Of a stretch of 38,004 nt of DNA, positions 1 through 8,145 are shown in pieces. Made by a program: the position numbers and the translations under genes. How positions within the stretch are numbered: the first letter of the stretch is position 1; each line of letters starts with the position of its first letter. The DNA comes from Streptomyces sp. OR43 (lineage in GTDB: Bacteria > Actinomycetota > Actinomycetes > Streptomycetales > Streptomycetaceae), in NCBI RefSeq assembly GCF_008042275.1, contig NZ_RDBK01000001.1:459736-497739 (forward strand). Direction: 5' to 3'. The notes below the pieces were generated by a model. It was not told where the DNA came from and did not search any database. It saw nothing but the letters and a program-made list of their open reading frames with translations.

Positions 1-220
1 CCCGAAGAGCAGGGTGCGCACCGACACGCCGCGCACTCTGCGGGTGCGGGCGACGGACACCGGCTCCGTGTGGACCGTACGGCTCTCCACCGAGCCACCG
101 GCCACCGAGCGCGAGAAGGACGAGTCGTCCGTGCTGCCGCCCGCGGACTGCGAGTTGAGCGCCACCGCCCAGGAGCTCTACCTCACGCTCTGGAACCGGC
201 TGCCGCTCGCGTTCAGATGA
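1..220 (+). pseudogene. Inverted duplicate of the 3' end of the mycothiol-dependent isomerase-like gene
   Basis: Read on the plus strand, this encodes the same peptide as the C-terminal part of the minus-strand protein at 213-965, up to the shared residues NRLPL. It then switches to A-F-R and a stop at 218-220. It has no start of its own inside the window. It is part of the fold-back repeat, so it is either an artefact or a broken copy. Confidence 0.7.
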
Positions 221-489
221 CCGATGAGCTGTCGCGCCACAGCCGGGCGAGGTCCGCATCGCCCGCCACCGTGACAGCGGTGAGCGGCAGCCGGTTCCAG
301 AGCGTGAGGTAGAGCTCCTGGGCGGTGGCGCTCAACTCGCAGTCCGCGGGCGGCAGCACGGACGACTCGTCCTTCTCGCGCTCGGTGGCCGGTGGCTCGG
401 TGGAGAGCCGTACGGTCCACACGGAGCCGGTGTCCGTCGCCCGCACCCGCAGAGTGCGCGGCGTGTCGGTGCGCACCCTGCTCTTCGGG
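1..489. repeat. 208-bp perfect inverted repeat with 73-bp spacer (fold-back)
   Basis: Bases 1-208 are the exact reverse complement of 282-489, with 73 bp (209-281) between the arms. I compared the arms over their whole length and saw no mismatch. The right arm is an intact part of the gene at 213-965 on the minus strand. The left arm repeats its C-terminal coding part on the plus strand and breaks off at base 208, where the two copies diverge. The left arm starts at the first base of the window, so its full extent is unknown. A perfect fold-back at a sequence end is typical of a chimeric read or an assembly end artefact. A real inverted duplication is the other option. Confidence 0.95.
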
Positions 490-965
490 CGGGCGTGGAA
501 ACCGCGCAGCAGTTCATCGACGCCGTCCACCGCGTGGTCCGGCGTCACGGGGGAGAGGGGCCCGCCGCGTGCGGACTCGGCGTCCACCCGGTGGATCGCC
601 GTCTCGTGCGCCTGCCGCCTCGCCCAGAAGGCCAGGGGCGACGGTGCGGCGAAGAAGGCCCAGCACTCCAGGTCCTGCGGCGCGCGCTCCAACGCGTCCA
701 CCAGGAGCCGGTGGCCCGCACGGAACCGGTCGAGCAGCTCCGAGCCGTCCAGGTCCGGCTCCCCGGCGTCGGGTACGTACGAGGTGTGGCCCTCGGTCAC
801 GAAGGCGGCCGCCCAGGTATGCACCATCGCGGTGTGTCTGAGCAGGTCGCGCACCTGCCAGCCGGGACAGGTCGGCACCGGCGCGCCGGTCCCCGCCTCC
901 TGGGCGGCGTCCGCCAGCAACCTGCCCTCGGCGTCCAGGGTCCGTATGTGTTCCGCGATCTTCAT
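213..965 (-). CDS. Maleylpyruvate isomerase family mycothiol-dependent enzyme (DinB-like)
   Basis: 250 aa with an ATG start. The N-terminal half looks like the MDMPI/DinB-like helical domain: a CPGW motif near residue 33, then helices, and the ARRQAHETAIHR stretch near residues 115-126, whose histidines and acids fit the divalent-metal site of this superfamily. The C-terminal third matches the MDMPI C domain. Known relatives are mycothiol-dependent transferases/isomerases of actinobacteria, acting in the cytosol on ring-cleavage products or thiol adducts. The substrate here cannot be told. No strong Shine-Dalgarno precedes the ATG. The distal part lies in the inverted repeat at the window edge, but the reading frame itself is intact. 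Confidence 0.85.
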   Translation of the reverse strand: MKIAEHIRTLDAEGRLLADAAQEAGTGAPVPTCPGWQVRDLLRHTAMVHTWAAAFVTEGHTSYVPDAGEPDLDGSELLDRFRAGHRLLVDALERAPQDLECWAFFAAPSPLAFWARRQAHETAIHRVDAESARGGPLSPVTPDHAVDGVDELLRGFHARPKSRVRTDTPRTLRVRATDTGSVWTVRLSTEPPATEREKDESSVLPPADCELSATAQELYLTLWNRLPLTAVTVAGDADLARLWRDSSSVI

Positions 966-986
966 GGCAGGGATTGTGCCAGGGGC

Positions 987-1358
987 TCAGGCGCTCTGGG
1001 GCCGGCTCTGCCGGGCCCGGCCGCGACCGCCGCGCACCAGCCGTGCGAACCAGCCCAGCGCCAGCGACTGCACCAGCACGGACACCACCAGCGCCAGGTA
1101 GAACAACCAGTCGGGCGCGGCCGAATCCGCGCCCAGCATCGCACCGCCGGCGAAGAAGACGAGGACGGTCGGCGCCGCCAGGAAGAAGAGCCACACCCCG
1201 GCGAACGACGCGTCCTCGTGGGCGACGAACAGCGTGTCCACCGTGACGAACACCGCGGTCGCCGCCACCACGCCCAGGTAGACCAGCGACGCGGCGTTGC
1301 CGAACGTGAGGCGTGCGAGCGTGTGGACGTGCTGCTTGGTCAGGACCGGCTTGTTCAT
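987..1358 (-). CDS. Small integral membrane protein, SCO4225-like family
   Basis: 123 aa with an ATG start and a good ribosome binding site (GGGGAG, 6 nt before). Three hydrophobic stretches can be seen at about residues 23-43, 55-75 and 85-103, with a short acidic VAHEDASFAG loop between the first and second. The tail is Arg-rich and probably cytoplasmic. This pattern matches the small Streptomyces SCO4225-type membrane family, whose function is unknown. It ends 22 bp before the isomerase-like gene on the same strand, so the two may be co-transcribed. The family assignment is from memory of its pattern and is moderate. Confidence 0.7.
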   Translation of the reverse strand: MNKPVLTKQHVHTLARLTFGNAASLVYLGVVAATAVFVTVDTLFVAHEDASFAGVWLFFLAAPTVLVFFAGGAMLGADSAAPDWLFYLALVVSVLVQSLALGWFARLVRGGRGRARQSRPQSA

Positions 1359-1471
1359 GGCGTGCTCCCCGTCGACGGCTTCCGGCCTCCCCCGCGACAG
1401 TCGGCGGGAGGGGTCGTTACGTCTCCATCCTGCGACGGGAGAACCGTTCCTGCCTGAGTACGCCTACTCAC

Positions 1472-2692
1472 TCATGCGTGGGTGGCCGCGTTGCGGGCGC
1501 CGTACCCCAGTGCCGCCGCCGCCAGAGCCAGCATCGCCACCGTGGTCAGGGCCACGGGCAGCGAGAACCAGTCGGCCAGGAAGCCGATCGAGGGAGGCCC
1601 GAGCAGCATGCCGCCGTAGCCGAGTGTCGAGGCCGCGGCCACTCCACCGGGGCCGGCCAGTTCGCCGGCCCTGCCGATCGCCACCGGGAAGATGTTCGCC
1701 AGACCGAGTCCGGTGATGGCGAAGCCCATCAGGGCGAGCCAGGCGTTCGGGGCGAGCGCGCCGACCAGCATCCCGGCCGCCGCCGTGCCGCCGCCGGCGA
1801 CCAGGGTGCGGGTCTGGCCGAGCCGTTCGAGCAGTGCCGTGCCCGTGAGCCGGCCCGCGGTCATGGCGAGCGCGAAGAGCGAGTAGCCGGCCGCCGCCAC
1901 CCCGGGGTGGGCGTGCAGGTCCTCCTCCAGGTGGAGGGCGCCCCAGTCGGCCAGGGCTCCCTCGCCGTACGCGGTGCAGAGCGCGATCACGCCGAACAGG
2001 AGCACCGCGCGGCGCGCCCGTCCGGTCGGACGGTGGCCGACCGCCTCGCCGTCGGCCGCAGCGGGGGCGGGCTTCAGGGAGGGGTACCGCAGCAGGACCG
2101 GGCCCCAGTACGCGGTGACGAGCAGACCGATTCCGGTCAGGCAGAGCAGGTGCGCGGAGGGCGAGAGGCCTCCGGCGACCAGACCGCCCAGCCCGGCCCC
2201 GATCATGCCGCCGAGGCTGAACGCGGCGTGGAAGCTGGGCATCACGGGACGCCGCAGAGCGGTGACCAGGTCCACTGCCGCACTGTTCATCGCCACGTTC
2301 GCGCCGCCGTACGCCGCGCCGAACAGCAGCAGGACGAGTCCGAGCGAGAGTGCCGAATGGGTCTGGGCGGGCAGGGCGATGCTGATCGGCAGCAGGACGC
2401 CGCAGACCACGGTCACCGGATGGCTGCCGAAACGGCGGCAGAGCCGGCCGGTGAGCATCATGGTGATCACGGCACCGGCGGATACGCCGAGAAGTGCGAG
2501 GCCGAGGGTGGAGGCCGAGGCGCCGGTCTGCTGCTTGATGGCCGGGATGCGGACCACCCAGCCGGCGAAGAGGAACCCGTCGAGGGCGAAGAACACGGTC
2601 AGCGCGGTACGGAGGCGTGTCGATGGAGGTGGGGCGGTGTTTCCGCCCGGTCCCCCCGGCAAGGCCGTCCGCAGTTTGTTTAGTTGCGGCAC
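1472..2692 (-). CDS. MFS transporter, YbjJ-like
   Basis: About 406 aa with the 12-helix pattern of the major facilitator superfamily. The first helix begins near residue 27 (LTVFFALDGFLFAGWVVRIP), and TGRLCRRFG follows as the loop 2-3 motif. The upstream frame stays open but turns into Arg/Pro-rich translation of tandem repeats, so the true start must be later. I chose the GTG at 2692, the nearest start codon before the first helix, although no clear Shine-Dalgarno is present. An inverted repeat sits on this start codon and a ROK repressor is transcribed divergently. That fits a sugar or sugar-derivative transporter controlled by its neighbour; the substrate is not readable from sequence. Confidence 0.85.
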   Translation of the reverse strand: MPQLNKLRTALPGGPGGNTAPPPSTRLRTALTVFFALDGFLFAGWVVRIPAIKQQTGASASTLGLALLGVSAGAVITMMLTGRLCRRFGSHPVTVVCGVLLPISIALPAQTHSALSLGLVLLLFGAAYGGANVAMNSAAVDLVTALRRPVMPSFHAAFSLGGMIGAGLGGLVAGGLSPSAHLLCLTGIGLLVTAYWGPVLLRYPSLKPAPAAADGEAVGHRPTGRARRAVLLFGVIALCTAYGEGALADWGALHLEEDLHAHPGVAAAGYSLFALAMTAGRLTGTALLERLGQTRTLVAGGGTAAAGMLVGALAPNAWLALMGFAITGLGLANIFPVAIGRAGELAGPGGVAAASTLGYGGMLLGPPSIGFLADWFSLPVALTTVAMLALAAAALGYGARNAATHA

Positions 2693-2697
2693 AAACT
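2673..2697. promoter_or_regulatory. Candidate ROK repressor operator (AGTTTGT-N11-ACAAACT)
   Basis: Perfect 7-bp half-sites AGTTTGT (2673-2679) and ACAAACT (2691-2697) are separated by 11 bp, in an AT-rich island unlike the surrounding DNA. They overlap the chosen GTG start of the MFS gene. The half-sites equal the core of the Bacillus XylR operator, and XylR is a ROK repressor, but there the spacing is shorter. Binding by the adjacent ROK protein is an inference. Confidence 0.55.
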
Positions 2698-2781
2698 CAG
2701 CATAGGGGCCCGCGGACGACGGGCGCAAGACGGTTGCCCACCACGTCCGGGCGGGCGCGCCGGGCTCGGCGGCTCCTCGCC

Positions 2782-2955
2782 GTGGAGGGGGCGGCGCGGT
2801 GGAGGAGGCGGGTGCCGCGCTCGCCGTGGAGTGGGTGGCGCGGTGGAGGAGGCGGGTGCCGCGCTCGCCTGGGAGTGGGCGGCGCGGTGCAGGAGGCGGG
2901 CGCCGCGCCTCGGCGTGGAGTGGGCGGCGCGGTGGAGGAGACCGGTGCCGCGGCG
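2782..2955. repeat. Four tandem 44-45 bp repeats in the MFS/ROK intergenic region
   Basis: Units begin at 2782, 2826, 2870 and 2915 (periods 44, 44 and 45 bp). Each carries GTGGAG, then GGCGGCGCGG or a close variant, GTGGAGGAGGCGGG and CCGCGC. Within a unit, GCGCGG can pair with CCGCGC across about 15 nt. A 44-bp period is not a multiple of three, which argues against coding. The array fills most of the 299-bp gap upstream of the ROK gene, where nothing else is seen apart from the operator at its far end. Confidence 0.85.
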
Positions 2956-2991
2956 TCGGCAGCACCTCCGGATCATGGGAGACTCGCCCCC

Positions 2992-4206
2992 ATGAACGGC
3001 AAGGTGACCACCACCCGGACGAAGTTGGAGAGGGGCCGCAGCGCGCTCGGACCCGCGCTGGAACTGGTCCACACCGGACGCGCCCCCACCCGAGCCGTCC
3101 TCACCTCCGAGCTGGGTGTCACCCGCGCCACCGCAGGCGCGGTCGCCGCGGAGCTGGAGGCGCTCGGCCTGATCCGGGTCGACTCCAGCCCCGGCTCGGC
3201 AGCGGGCTCGCAGGGCCGGCCCTCGCACCGGCTGGCCGTGCGCGAGTCGGGGCCGGTGGCACTGGCCGCCCAGGTGCACTCGGACGGATTCCGGGCCGCG
3301 CTGGTCGGGCTCGGCGGCCGACTCGTCGCGACCGCGCCCGGCTGCGTCACCATCACCGCCGATCCCGCCCAGGTCATCGGCGAAGTCGTGGACGACTGCG
3401 CGCGGTTGCTGCGCGACAGTGGCCTGCGATGTGTCGGGGCGGGTCTCGCGGTGCCGTCCGCCGTCGCCGAGCCGGAGGGCACGGCCCTCAACCCGCTGCA
3501 CATCGCCTGGCCCGCCGGCGCCCCCGTCCGCGAGATCTTCGCCACATGTGTCCGCGAAGCGGGCATCACCGGACCGGCGTTCACCGGGAACGACGTCAAC
3601 CTCGCCGCGCTCGCCGAGCACCGTCATGGAGCCGGACGCGGAGCGCAGCACCTGCTGTGCGTCGCCACCGGCCACCGCGGGGTCGGCGGAGCGCTCGTCC
3701 TGGACGGCCGCCTGCACACCGGAAGTTCGGGGCTCGCCCTGGAGGTCGGCCATCTGACCGTCAACCCCGAGGGCCGCCCCTGCCACTGCGGTGGCCGCGG
3801 CTGCCTCGACGTCGAGACCGACCCGCTCGCCTTCCTCACCGCCGCCGGCCGCGCACCGGGACCCGAGGAGTCGCTGCTCAAGCAGTCGGGGGACCTGCTG
3901 CGCAACGAATACGGGGACGCGGCGGTGCGCAACGCCGCGGAGGAACTCATCGACCGCCTGGGCCTCGGGCTCGCCGGACTCGTCAACATCCTCAACCCGG
4001 ACCGCATCATCCTCGGCGGTCTGCACCGCGCCCTGCTGGACGCCGACCCGGAACGGCTGCGCGCGGTGGTCGCCGACCGCAGCCTGTGGGGCCGCAGCGG
4101 CAGCGTGCCGATCCTGCCCTGCACCCTCGACCACAACAGCCTGGTCGGCGCGGCGGAGCTGGCCTGGCAGCCGGTGCTGGACGACCCGCTCGGCGCGCTC
4201 GCCTGA
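2992..4206 (+). CDS. ROK family transcriptional repressor
   Basis: 404 aa, with ATG preceded by GGGAG at 10 nt. An N-terminal winged-helix region (about residues 15-75, with ALTSELGVTRATAGAVAAEL-like helix-turn-helix spacing) is followed by a sugar kinase-like ROK domain. Diagnostic ROK motifs are ExGH at E251-H254 and the zinc motif CxCGxxGC at 264-271, so the metal-binding set is complete. The gene is divergent from an MFS transporter and separated from it by tandem repeats and a palindrome. The expected role is DNA binding relieved by a sugar or sugar phosphate; the effector is unknown. It is convergent with the phosphotriesterase-like gene. Confidence 0.9.
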   Translation: MNGKVTTTRTKLERGRSALGPALELVHTGRAPTRAVLTSELGVTRATAGAVAAELEALGLIRVDSSPGSAAGSQGRPSHRLAVRESGPVALAAQVHSDGFRAALVGLGGRLVATAPGCVTITADPAQVIGEVVDDCARLLRDSGLRCVGAGLAVPSAVAEPEGTALNPLHIAWPAGAPVREIFATCVREAGITGPAFTGNDVNLAALAEHRHGAGRGAQHLLCVATGHRGVGGALVLDGRLHTGSSGLALEVGHLTVNPEGRPCHCGGRGCLDVETDPLAFLTAAGRAPGPEESLLKQSGDLLRNEYGDAAVRNAAEELIDRLGLGLAGLVNILNPDRIILGGLHRALLDADPERLRAVVADRSLWGRSGSVPILPCTLDHNSLVGAAELAWQPVLDDPLGALA

Positions 4207-4247
4207 GGGCGGGACGGCCGAGCGCCGCCGCGAGCCCGCGCCCTCAG
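4203..4247. terminator. Bidirectional stem-loop built on two stop codons
   Basis: CTGAGGGC (4203-4210) and GCCCTCAG (4240-4247) form an 8-bp stem around a GC-rich loop. The stem contains the ROK stop codon (4204-4206) on one side and the stop of the convergent phosphotriesterase-like gene (4244-4246) on the other. There is no T-run, which is common for Streptomyces terminators. Confidence 0.5.
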
Positions 4248-5149
4248 CCGGCCTGCGCCGGAGCCTCGAACGCGAACGCCCGCGCGGGGTTGGCGACCAG
4301 CAGGTCCGCCACGGTCCCGGCTCCCAGCACCTCGGTCAGCCGGGGACGCAGCCGTCGCAGCAGATGCGGCATGCCCGGGGTCTCCGGCACGGTGGTGTCG
4401 CCGCCCAGCAGCAACTGCCCGCCGAACCCGGCCCCGGCGAGCGCCGCCAGCTCCTCGGGCAGCCGCCAGTCCGTCGCGTGATGGGCCCGCGACGGACCGT
4501 CGAACGCGAGGAACGCCCCGGCCCGCGCCACCTCCCGCTGCGCGGCGCCGTCGGGCGACCGGCCGAGGTGTCCGAGGATCACGCGGTGCGGTGGCACGCC
4601 CAACGCTCCGCACAGCAGGTCGAGTACGTCAGGCGCGGCCGTTCCCAGTTCCAGATGGACGGCGATCGGCGCGCCCGTACGGTGATGTGCCTCGGCGGCC
4701 GCCGTCATGGTGAGCCGGGCGTGGGCGTCGACCGTGTGGAACGCGCCGGCGACCTTGATCAGACCCGCACGCACCGATGTCGCGCCGATTCCCTCGGTCA
4801 GCTCCGAGACGAACAGCTCCGCGAGACCGTCCCGGATCCCGCCGAGCAGCGCGGCCGGGTAGTGCACGGCCTGGTGCAGTCCCGTCGCCGCCACCACATG
4901 GGTCCCCGTCGAACGGGACAGCTCCGCCAGCACATCGGCCCGCCTCCCCATGCCGTACGGCGTCCACTGCACCACGGACCGCCCGCCGAACCCGCCGAAG
5001 GCCCGCAGCCGTTCGGCCGCCGCCGCGGGGTCGTCGAGCTCCTGGCCCGGCAGTACGGGGCTGCGCAGGAAGAGATGGTCGTGAGCGTCGCACACGCCGA
5101 GCTCGCCGGCGGGGATGTCGCCGAGGACGGTGCGGACCGCGGCTACCAC
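4244..5149 (-). CDS. Phosphotriesterase-family metallohydrolase
   Basis: 301 aa with a TIM-barrel amidohydrolase pattern and all expected metal ligands of the phosphotriesterase/PhP family: HDH at 23-25, the likely carbamylated lysine K132 (GLIKVAG), H165 (IAVHLELG), H194 (ILGHLGR) and D251 (LGGDTT). Family members hydrolyse lactones, phosphoesters or related esters with a binuclear metal site; the native substrate here is unknown. It starts with GTG inside the end of the DUF4865 gene (7-nt overlap), which suggests translational coupling. It is the last gene of the cupin/DUF4865/PTE operon. Confidence 0.88.
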   Translation of the reverse strand: MVAAVRTVLGDIPAGELGVCDAHDHLFLRSPVLPGQELDDPAAAAERLRAFGGFGGRSVVQWTPYGMGRRADVLAELSRSTGTHVVAATGLHQAVHYPAALLGGIRDGLAELFVSELTEGIGATSVRAGLIKVAGAFHTVDAHARLTMTAAAEAHHRTGAPIAVHLELGTAAPDVLDLLCGALGVPPHRVILGHLGRSPDGAAQREVARAGAFLAFDGPSRAHHATDWRLPEELAALAGAGFGGQLLLGGDTTVPETPGMPHLLRRLRPRLTEVLGAGTVADLLVANPARAFAFEAPAQAG

Positions 5150-5724
5150 TGGCGTCCCGCCCCGAGCGATGCGCGCTCCGGCCCGCTGAGATGAAGAACC
5201 TCGTAGCGGTCGCCGGCCTCCTGCGGGGCGGACTGCTCCCAGAGCGTGAAATGGAGCAGTTCCCAGTGACGGGGGTCGGCGGCCAGCGCCGTGGCGACCG
5301 CGCCGGGTGCCTTCGCGAGCCGTCGGCTCTCCTCCAGCGCGGCGCCGACCACGTCCGCCGGGGCGGCCGACGGTGGCATCGGCGAGCGGAGCCGGGTGGC
5401 CGATCGGGGGAGTGCGGCCGAGGCCGGGCCCTCCTCGTACGACAGGCCGGCCCAGTGCTGCACCTCGGGGCGCCCGAAGTCCCGCACGATGCCCTGGAAT
5501 CCGGGACCCCAGAGGAAGGAGTTCATGCCTTCGGGCGTGGTCCAGAGGTAGAGCGGCGCGTACTGGCTGACGGGAGAGTCCTTGCCGCGCTCGCGCATCA
5601 GATACGCCTTGAGGCCGAGCCCGGGGAAGGCGTCCAGGAGATGGCCCCGCGTCGCCACCCGGTCGCGGATGATGGCCATGTCGTAGTCCGGGGGCAGAGT
5701 GATCTCGTACTGCATCGCATGCAT
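5143..5724 (-). CDS. DUF4865 family protein
   Basis: 193 aa, ATG with GAGGAG about 7 nt upstream. A second ATG lies three codons on (MHAMQYEITL), so the start could be at 5715. The N-terminal 115 residues show the pattern I know from DUF4865 proteins: a conserved YDM..IIRDRVATRG segment, GLGLKAYL and GFQGIVRDFGRP. The C-terminal part is Ala-rich helix. The function is unknown. It is 10 nt downstream of the cupin gene and overlaps the metallohydrolase gene, so the three are very likely one transcript acting on one small molecule. Confidence 0.8.
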   Translation of the reverse strand: MHAMQYEITLPPDYDMAIIRDRVATRGHLLDAFPGLGLKAYLMRERGKDSPVSQYAPLYLWTTPEGMNSFLWGPGFQGIVRDFGRPEVQHWAGLSYEEGPASAALPRSATRLRSPMPPSAAPADVVGAALEESRRLAKAPGAVATALAADPRHWELLHFTLWEQSAPQEAGDRYEVLHLSGPERASLGAGRQW

Positions 5725-5734
5725 CGGGCGCTCC

Positions 5735-6133
5735 TCAGACTGCCGGGTACTCGGGGACGCCGGGGTCGGTGTGCCAGTGGATGGTGGAGCCGTCCTCGGC
5801 CGCCTCGACGAGGGCGAGATGGGTCATGAAGGTGCGCGGCGCGGCTCCGTGCCAGTGCCACTCGTCCGGTTCGATCCACACGGTGTCGCCCGCCCGGATC
5901 GCCTCCACCGGACCGCCCCGGTGCTGCACCAGGCCTTCGCCCTCGGTGACGTGCAGGACCTGCCCGTGCGGGTGGATGTGCCAGCCGGTGTGACCGCCCG
6001 GCGCGAAGTGCACGCTGAACAGCCGCAGCCGGGACGGCGGTCCGGGAGCGGCGATCTCGTCGATCCAGACGGATCCGTTGAACTGCCCGGCCGGCCCGGA
6101 CTGTGTGTCGGGCCGGTTCCTGGTGATAAGCAT
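5735..6133 (-). CDS. Small single-domain cupin protein
   Basis: 132 aa from the ATG at 6133 with GAGGAG 10 nt upstream; a longer frame up to 6187 lacks such a site. The cupin core is clear: HTGWHIHPHGQVLHVTEGEG supplies two histidines and more, then a Gly-rich turn, then WIEPDEWHWHGA as motif 2 with the further histidine. This arrangement suggests a metal-binding cupin, like the carboxymuconolactone decarboxylase-associated cupins. It is the first gene of a three-gene operon. The 176-bp gap to the TetR gene on the same strand probably holds the promoter; no clear -10/-35 pair is seen. Confidence 0.85.
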   Translation of the reverse strand: MLITRNRPDTQSGPAGQFNGSVWIDEIAAPGPPSRLRLFSVHFAPGGHTGWHIHPHGQVLHVTEGEGLVQHRGGPVEAIRAGDTVWIEPDEWHWHGAAPRTFMTHLALVEAAEDGSTIHWHTDPGVPEYPAV

Positions 6134-6309
6134 GGGTGAGGTACTCCTCGGGGAATGGATGGCGTACGACGGACGCCAGGTGATCACGTATGGCGAGGGG
6201 TCACATGGCCTGCGAAAGGCGCCAGTTGACGCTGCAGGGGCGATGAAGCCGCACGCGAAGGGACGTCAAGCGGCATGCGGCGGGGTGTCACGTCACACCT
6301 GGCGACACG

Positions 6310-6879
6310 TCAGCTGGCGGCCGTGCGCGGGGAGAGCAGCGCCAGCAGCCCTCGGGCGGCGGCGTCGAAGGCCTCTGTCGAGCCCGAGGCGCGGGCCAGC
6401 ACATAGCCGCCCTGCACCGTCGCGACGATCGAAGCCGCGATGTCCTCGGGCACCAGGCGAGCGTCGAACTCGCCTCGGTCCACGCCCTCCTGGACAATCT
6501 CGGCGAGCCGGCCGCGAAGCCAGGCGATCGTCTCGTCCACGGGTGCCCGCAACTCGTCGCTCGCGACGACCTCCGGGTCCATCGTCAGTCGCCCCACCGG
6601 GCAGCCGCGCAGCACATCGCGCTCACGCAGCAGATAGCCCGAGATCCGCTCGTACGCCGACCCGGGCGCGTCGAGCACCCGGCCCGCGGTCCCGCGCAGC
6701 TCCTGTGCCGTGCGGCGGATGGCCGCAAGCGCCAGATCCGGCTTGCCGGCGAAGTGGTGGTACATGCTGCCCTGGCCCGCGCCCGCGTGCTGCTGGATGG
6801 CCTTGGGGCTGGTGCCCACATAGCCGCGCTCCCACAGGAGCTCACGGGTGGCTTCGATCAGGCGGTCCGAAGTGCTCAT
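6310..6879 (-). CDS. TetR/AcrR family transcriptional regulator
   Basis: 189 aa from the ATG at 6879; an in-frame ATG at 6894 would add MYSGY. Neither has a good Shine-Dalgarno, and the near-palindrome at 6888-6907 overlaps the upstream ATG. The N-terminal helix-turn-helix is typical (SDRLIEATRELL, then YVGTSPKAIQQHAGAGQGSMYHHF), with the C-terminal ligand domain of the YcdC/LmrA-like kind. It is divergent from the SHOCT/ABC operon and lies upstream, on the same strand, of the cupin operon, so it could control either or both. TetR next to an ABC exporter usually means local repression relieved by a substrate; this is inference. Confidence 0.9.
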   Translation of the reverse strand: MSTSDRLIEATRELLWERGYVGTSPKAIQQHAGAGQGSMYHHFAGKPDLALAAIRRTAQELRGTAGRVLDAPGSAYERISGYLLRERDVLRGCPVGRLTMDPEVVASDELRAPVDETIAWLRGRLAEIVQEGVDRGEFDARLVPEDIAASIVATVQGGYVLARASGSTEAFDAAARGLLALLSPRTAAS

Positions 6880-6887
6880 GTACCCAC

Positions 6888-6907
6888 TGTACATACTAGT
6901 AGGTACA
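6888..6907. promoter_or_regulatory. TetR operator candidate, 20-bp palindrome
   Basis: TGTACATACTAGTAGGTACA is palindromic with one mismatched pair. It is centred on TACTAGTA and is AT-rich against its surroundings. It sits 8 bp before the chosen TetR start and about 175 bp before the SHOCT gene. Position and symmetry are typical of an autoregulatory TetR site. Confidence 0.7.
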
Positions 6908-7028
6908 GAATCCATGGCCCGGTGCCCGGCCCCCCGGGAGCAGTCACAGGACCGCCGTCTACTCCCGGCGCGGTATGCGCACGGCCGCTGGCCGTACGAC
7001 GACGCGGACCCCCCTGCGGAGACAGGCT

Positions 7029-7060
7029 CGGTGGTGACAGAAAAGCGTGCTTCACCACCG
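7029..7060 (+). promoter_or_regulatory. Stem-loop just upstream of the ABC operon ribosome binding site
   Basis: CGGTGGTGA (7029-7037) pairs perfectly with TCACCACCG (7052-7060) around a 14-nt loop. It ends 6 nt before the GAGGAG of the SHOCT gene. It could be a second operator or an mRNA structure limiting ribosome access. No terminator T-run follows. Confidence 0.5.
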
Positions 7061-7081
7061 TGAACCGAGGAGCTGACCGAG

Positions 7082-7368
7082 ATGAACACCCTGGCCTTCG
7101 ACGGCGGACCCGGACCGTGGGTCCTCCTGTTCCCGCTTGTCTGGGCAGCCGTCGTCATCACCGTCGTCACCGTCCTGCGACGCACCGTATGGCGCGGCCG
7201 GCGCGGCCCCTGGCAGGTCCGCGCGGAGCGGAACGGTCCCCCCGAGACCTCACCGATCACCCTGCTCGGCCGGCGCTTCGCCGCCGGGGAGATCGACGAG
7301 GACGAGTACTGGCGCCGCCTCTCCGTCCTCGACGAGCAGTTCGGCACGCTCGGCAAGGGCGGTGCGGC

Positions 7369-7372
<4 letters not shown>
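7082..7372 (+). CDS. SHOCT domain membrane protein
   Basis: 96 aa, ATG with GAGGAG 9 nt upstream. One transmembrane helix at about residues 12-33 (PWVLLFPLVWAAVVITVVTV) is followed by a basic stretch. The C-terminal SHOCT motif is at about 62-90: ITLLGRRFAAGEIDEDEYWRRLSVL. SHOCT domains are short helical modules of unsure role, often at the ends of membrane proteins. It opens the ABC transporter operon and overlaps the ATPase gene by ATGA, so it is probably an accessory part of the transporter or of its expression control. Confidence 0.85.

Positions 7373-8141
<769 letters not shown>

Positions 8142-8145
<4 letters not shown>

Noticed and set aside
2782..2955. CRISPR array
   Set aside because: The repeats are directly adjacent with no unique spacers, degenerate, and there are no cas genes.
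2693..2965. N-terminal extension of the MFS gene through the tandem repeats
   Set aside because: The extension is Arg/Pro/Ala-rich, comes from the 44-bp repeats whose period breaks the frame, and has no place in an MFS protein.
6134..6309. Operator candidates of the type GTGT-N6-ACAC near 6288-6301
   Set aside because: The match is short and imperfect, and such short CGTCAC-like motifs occur several times by chance in this stretch.
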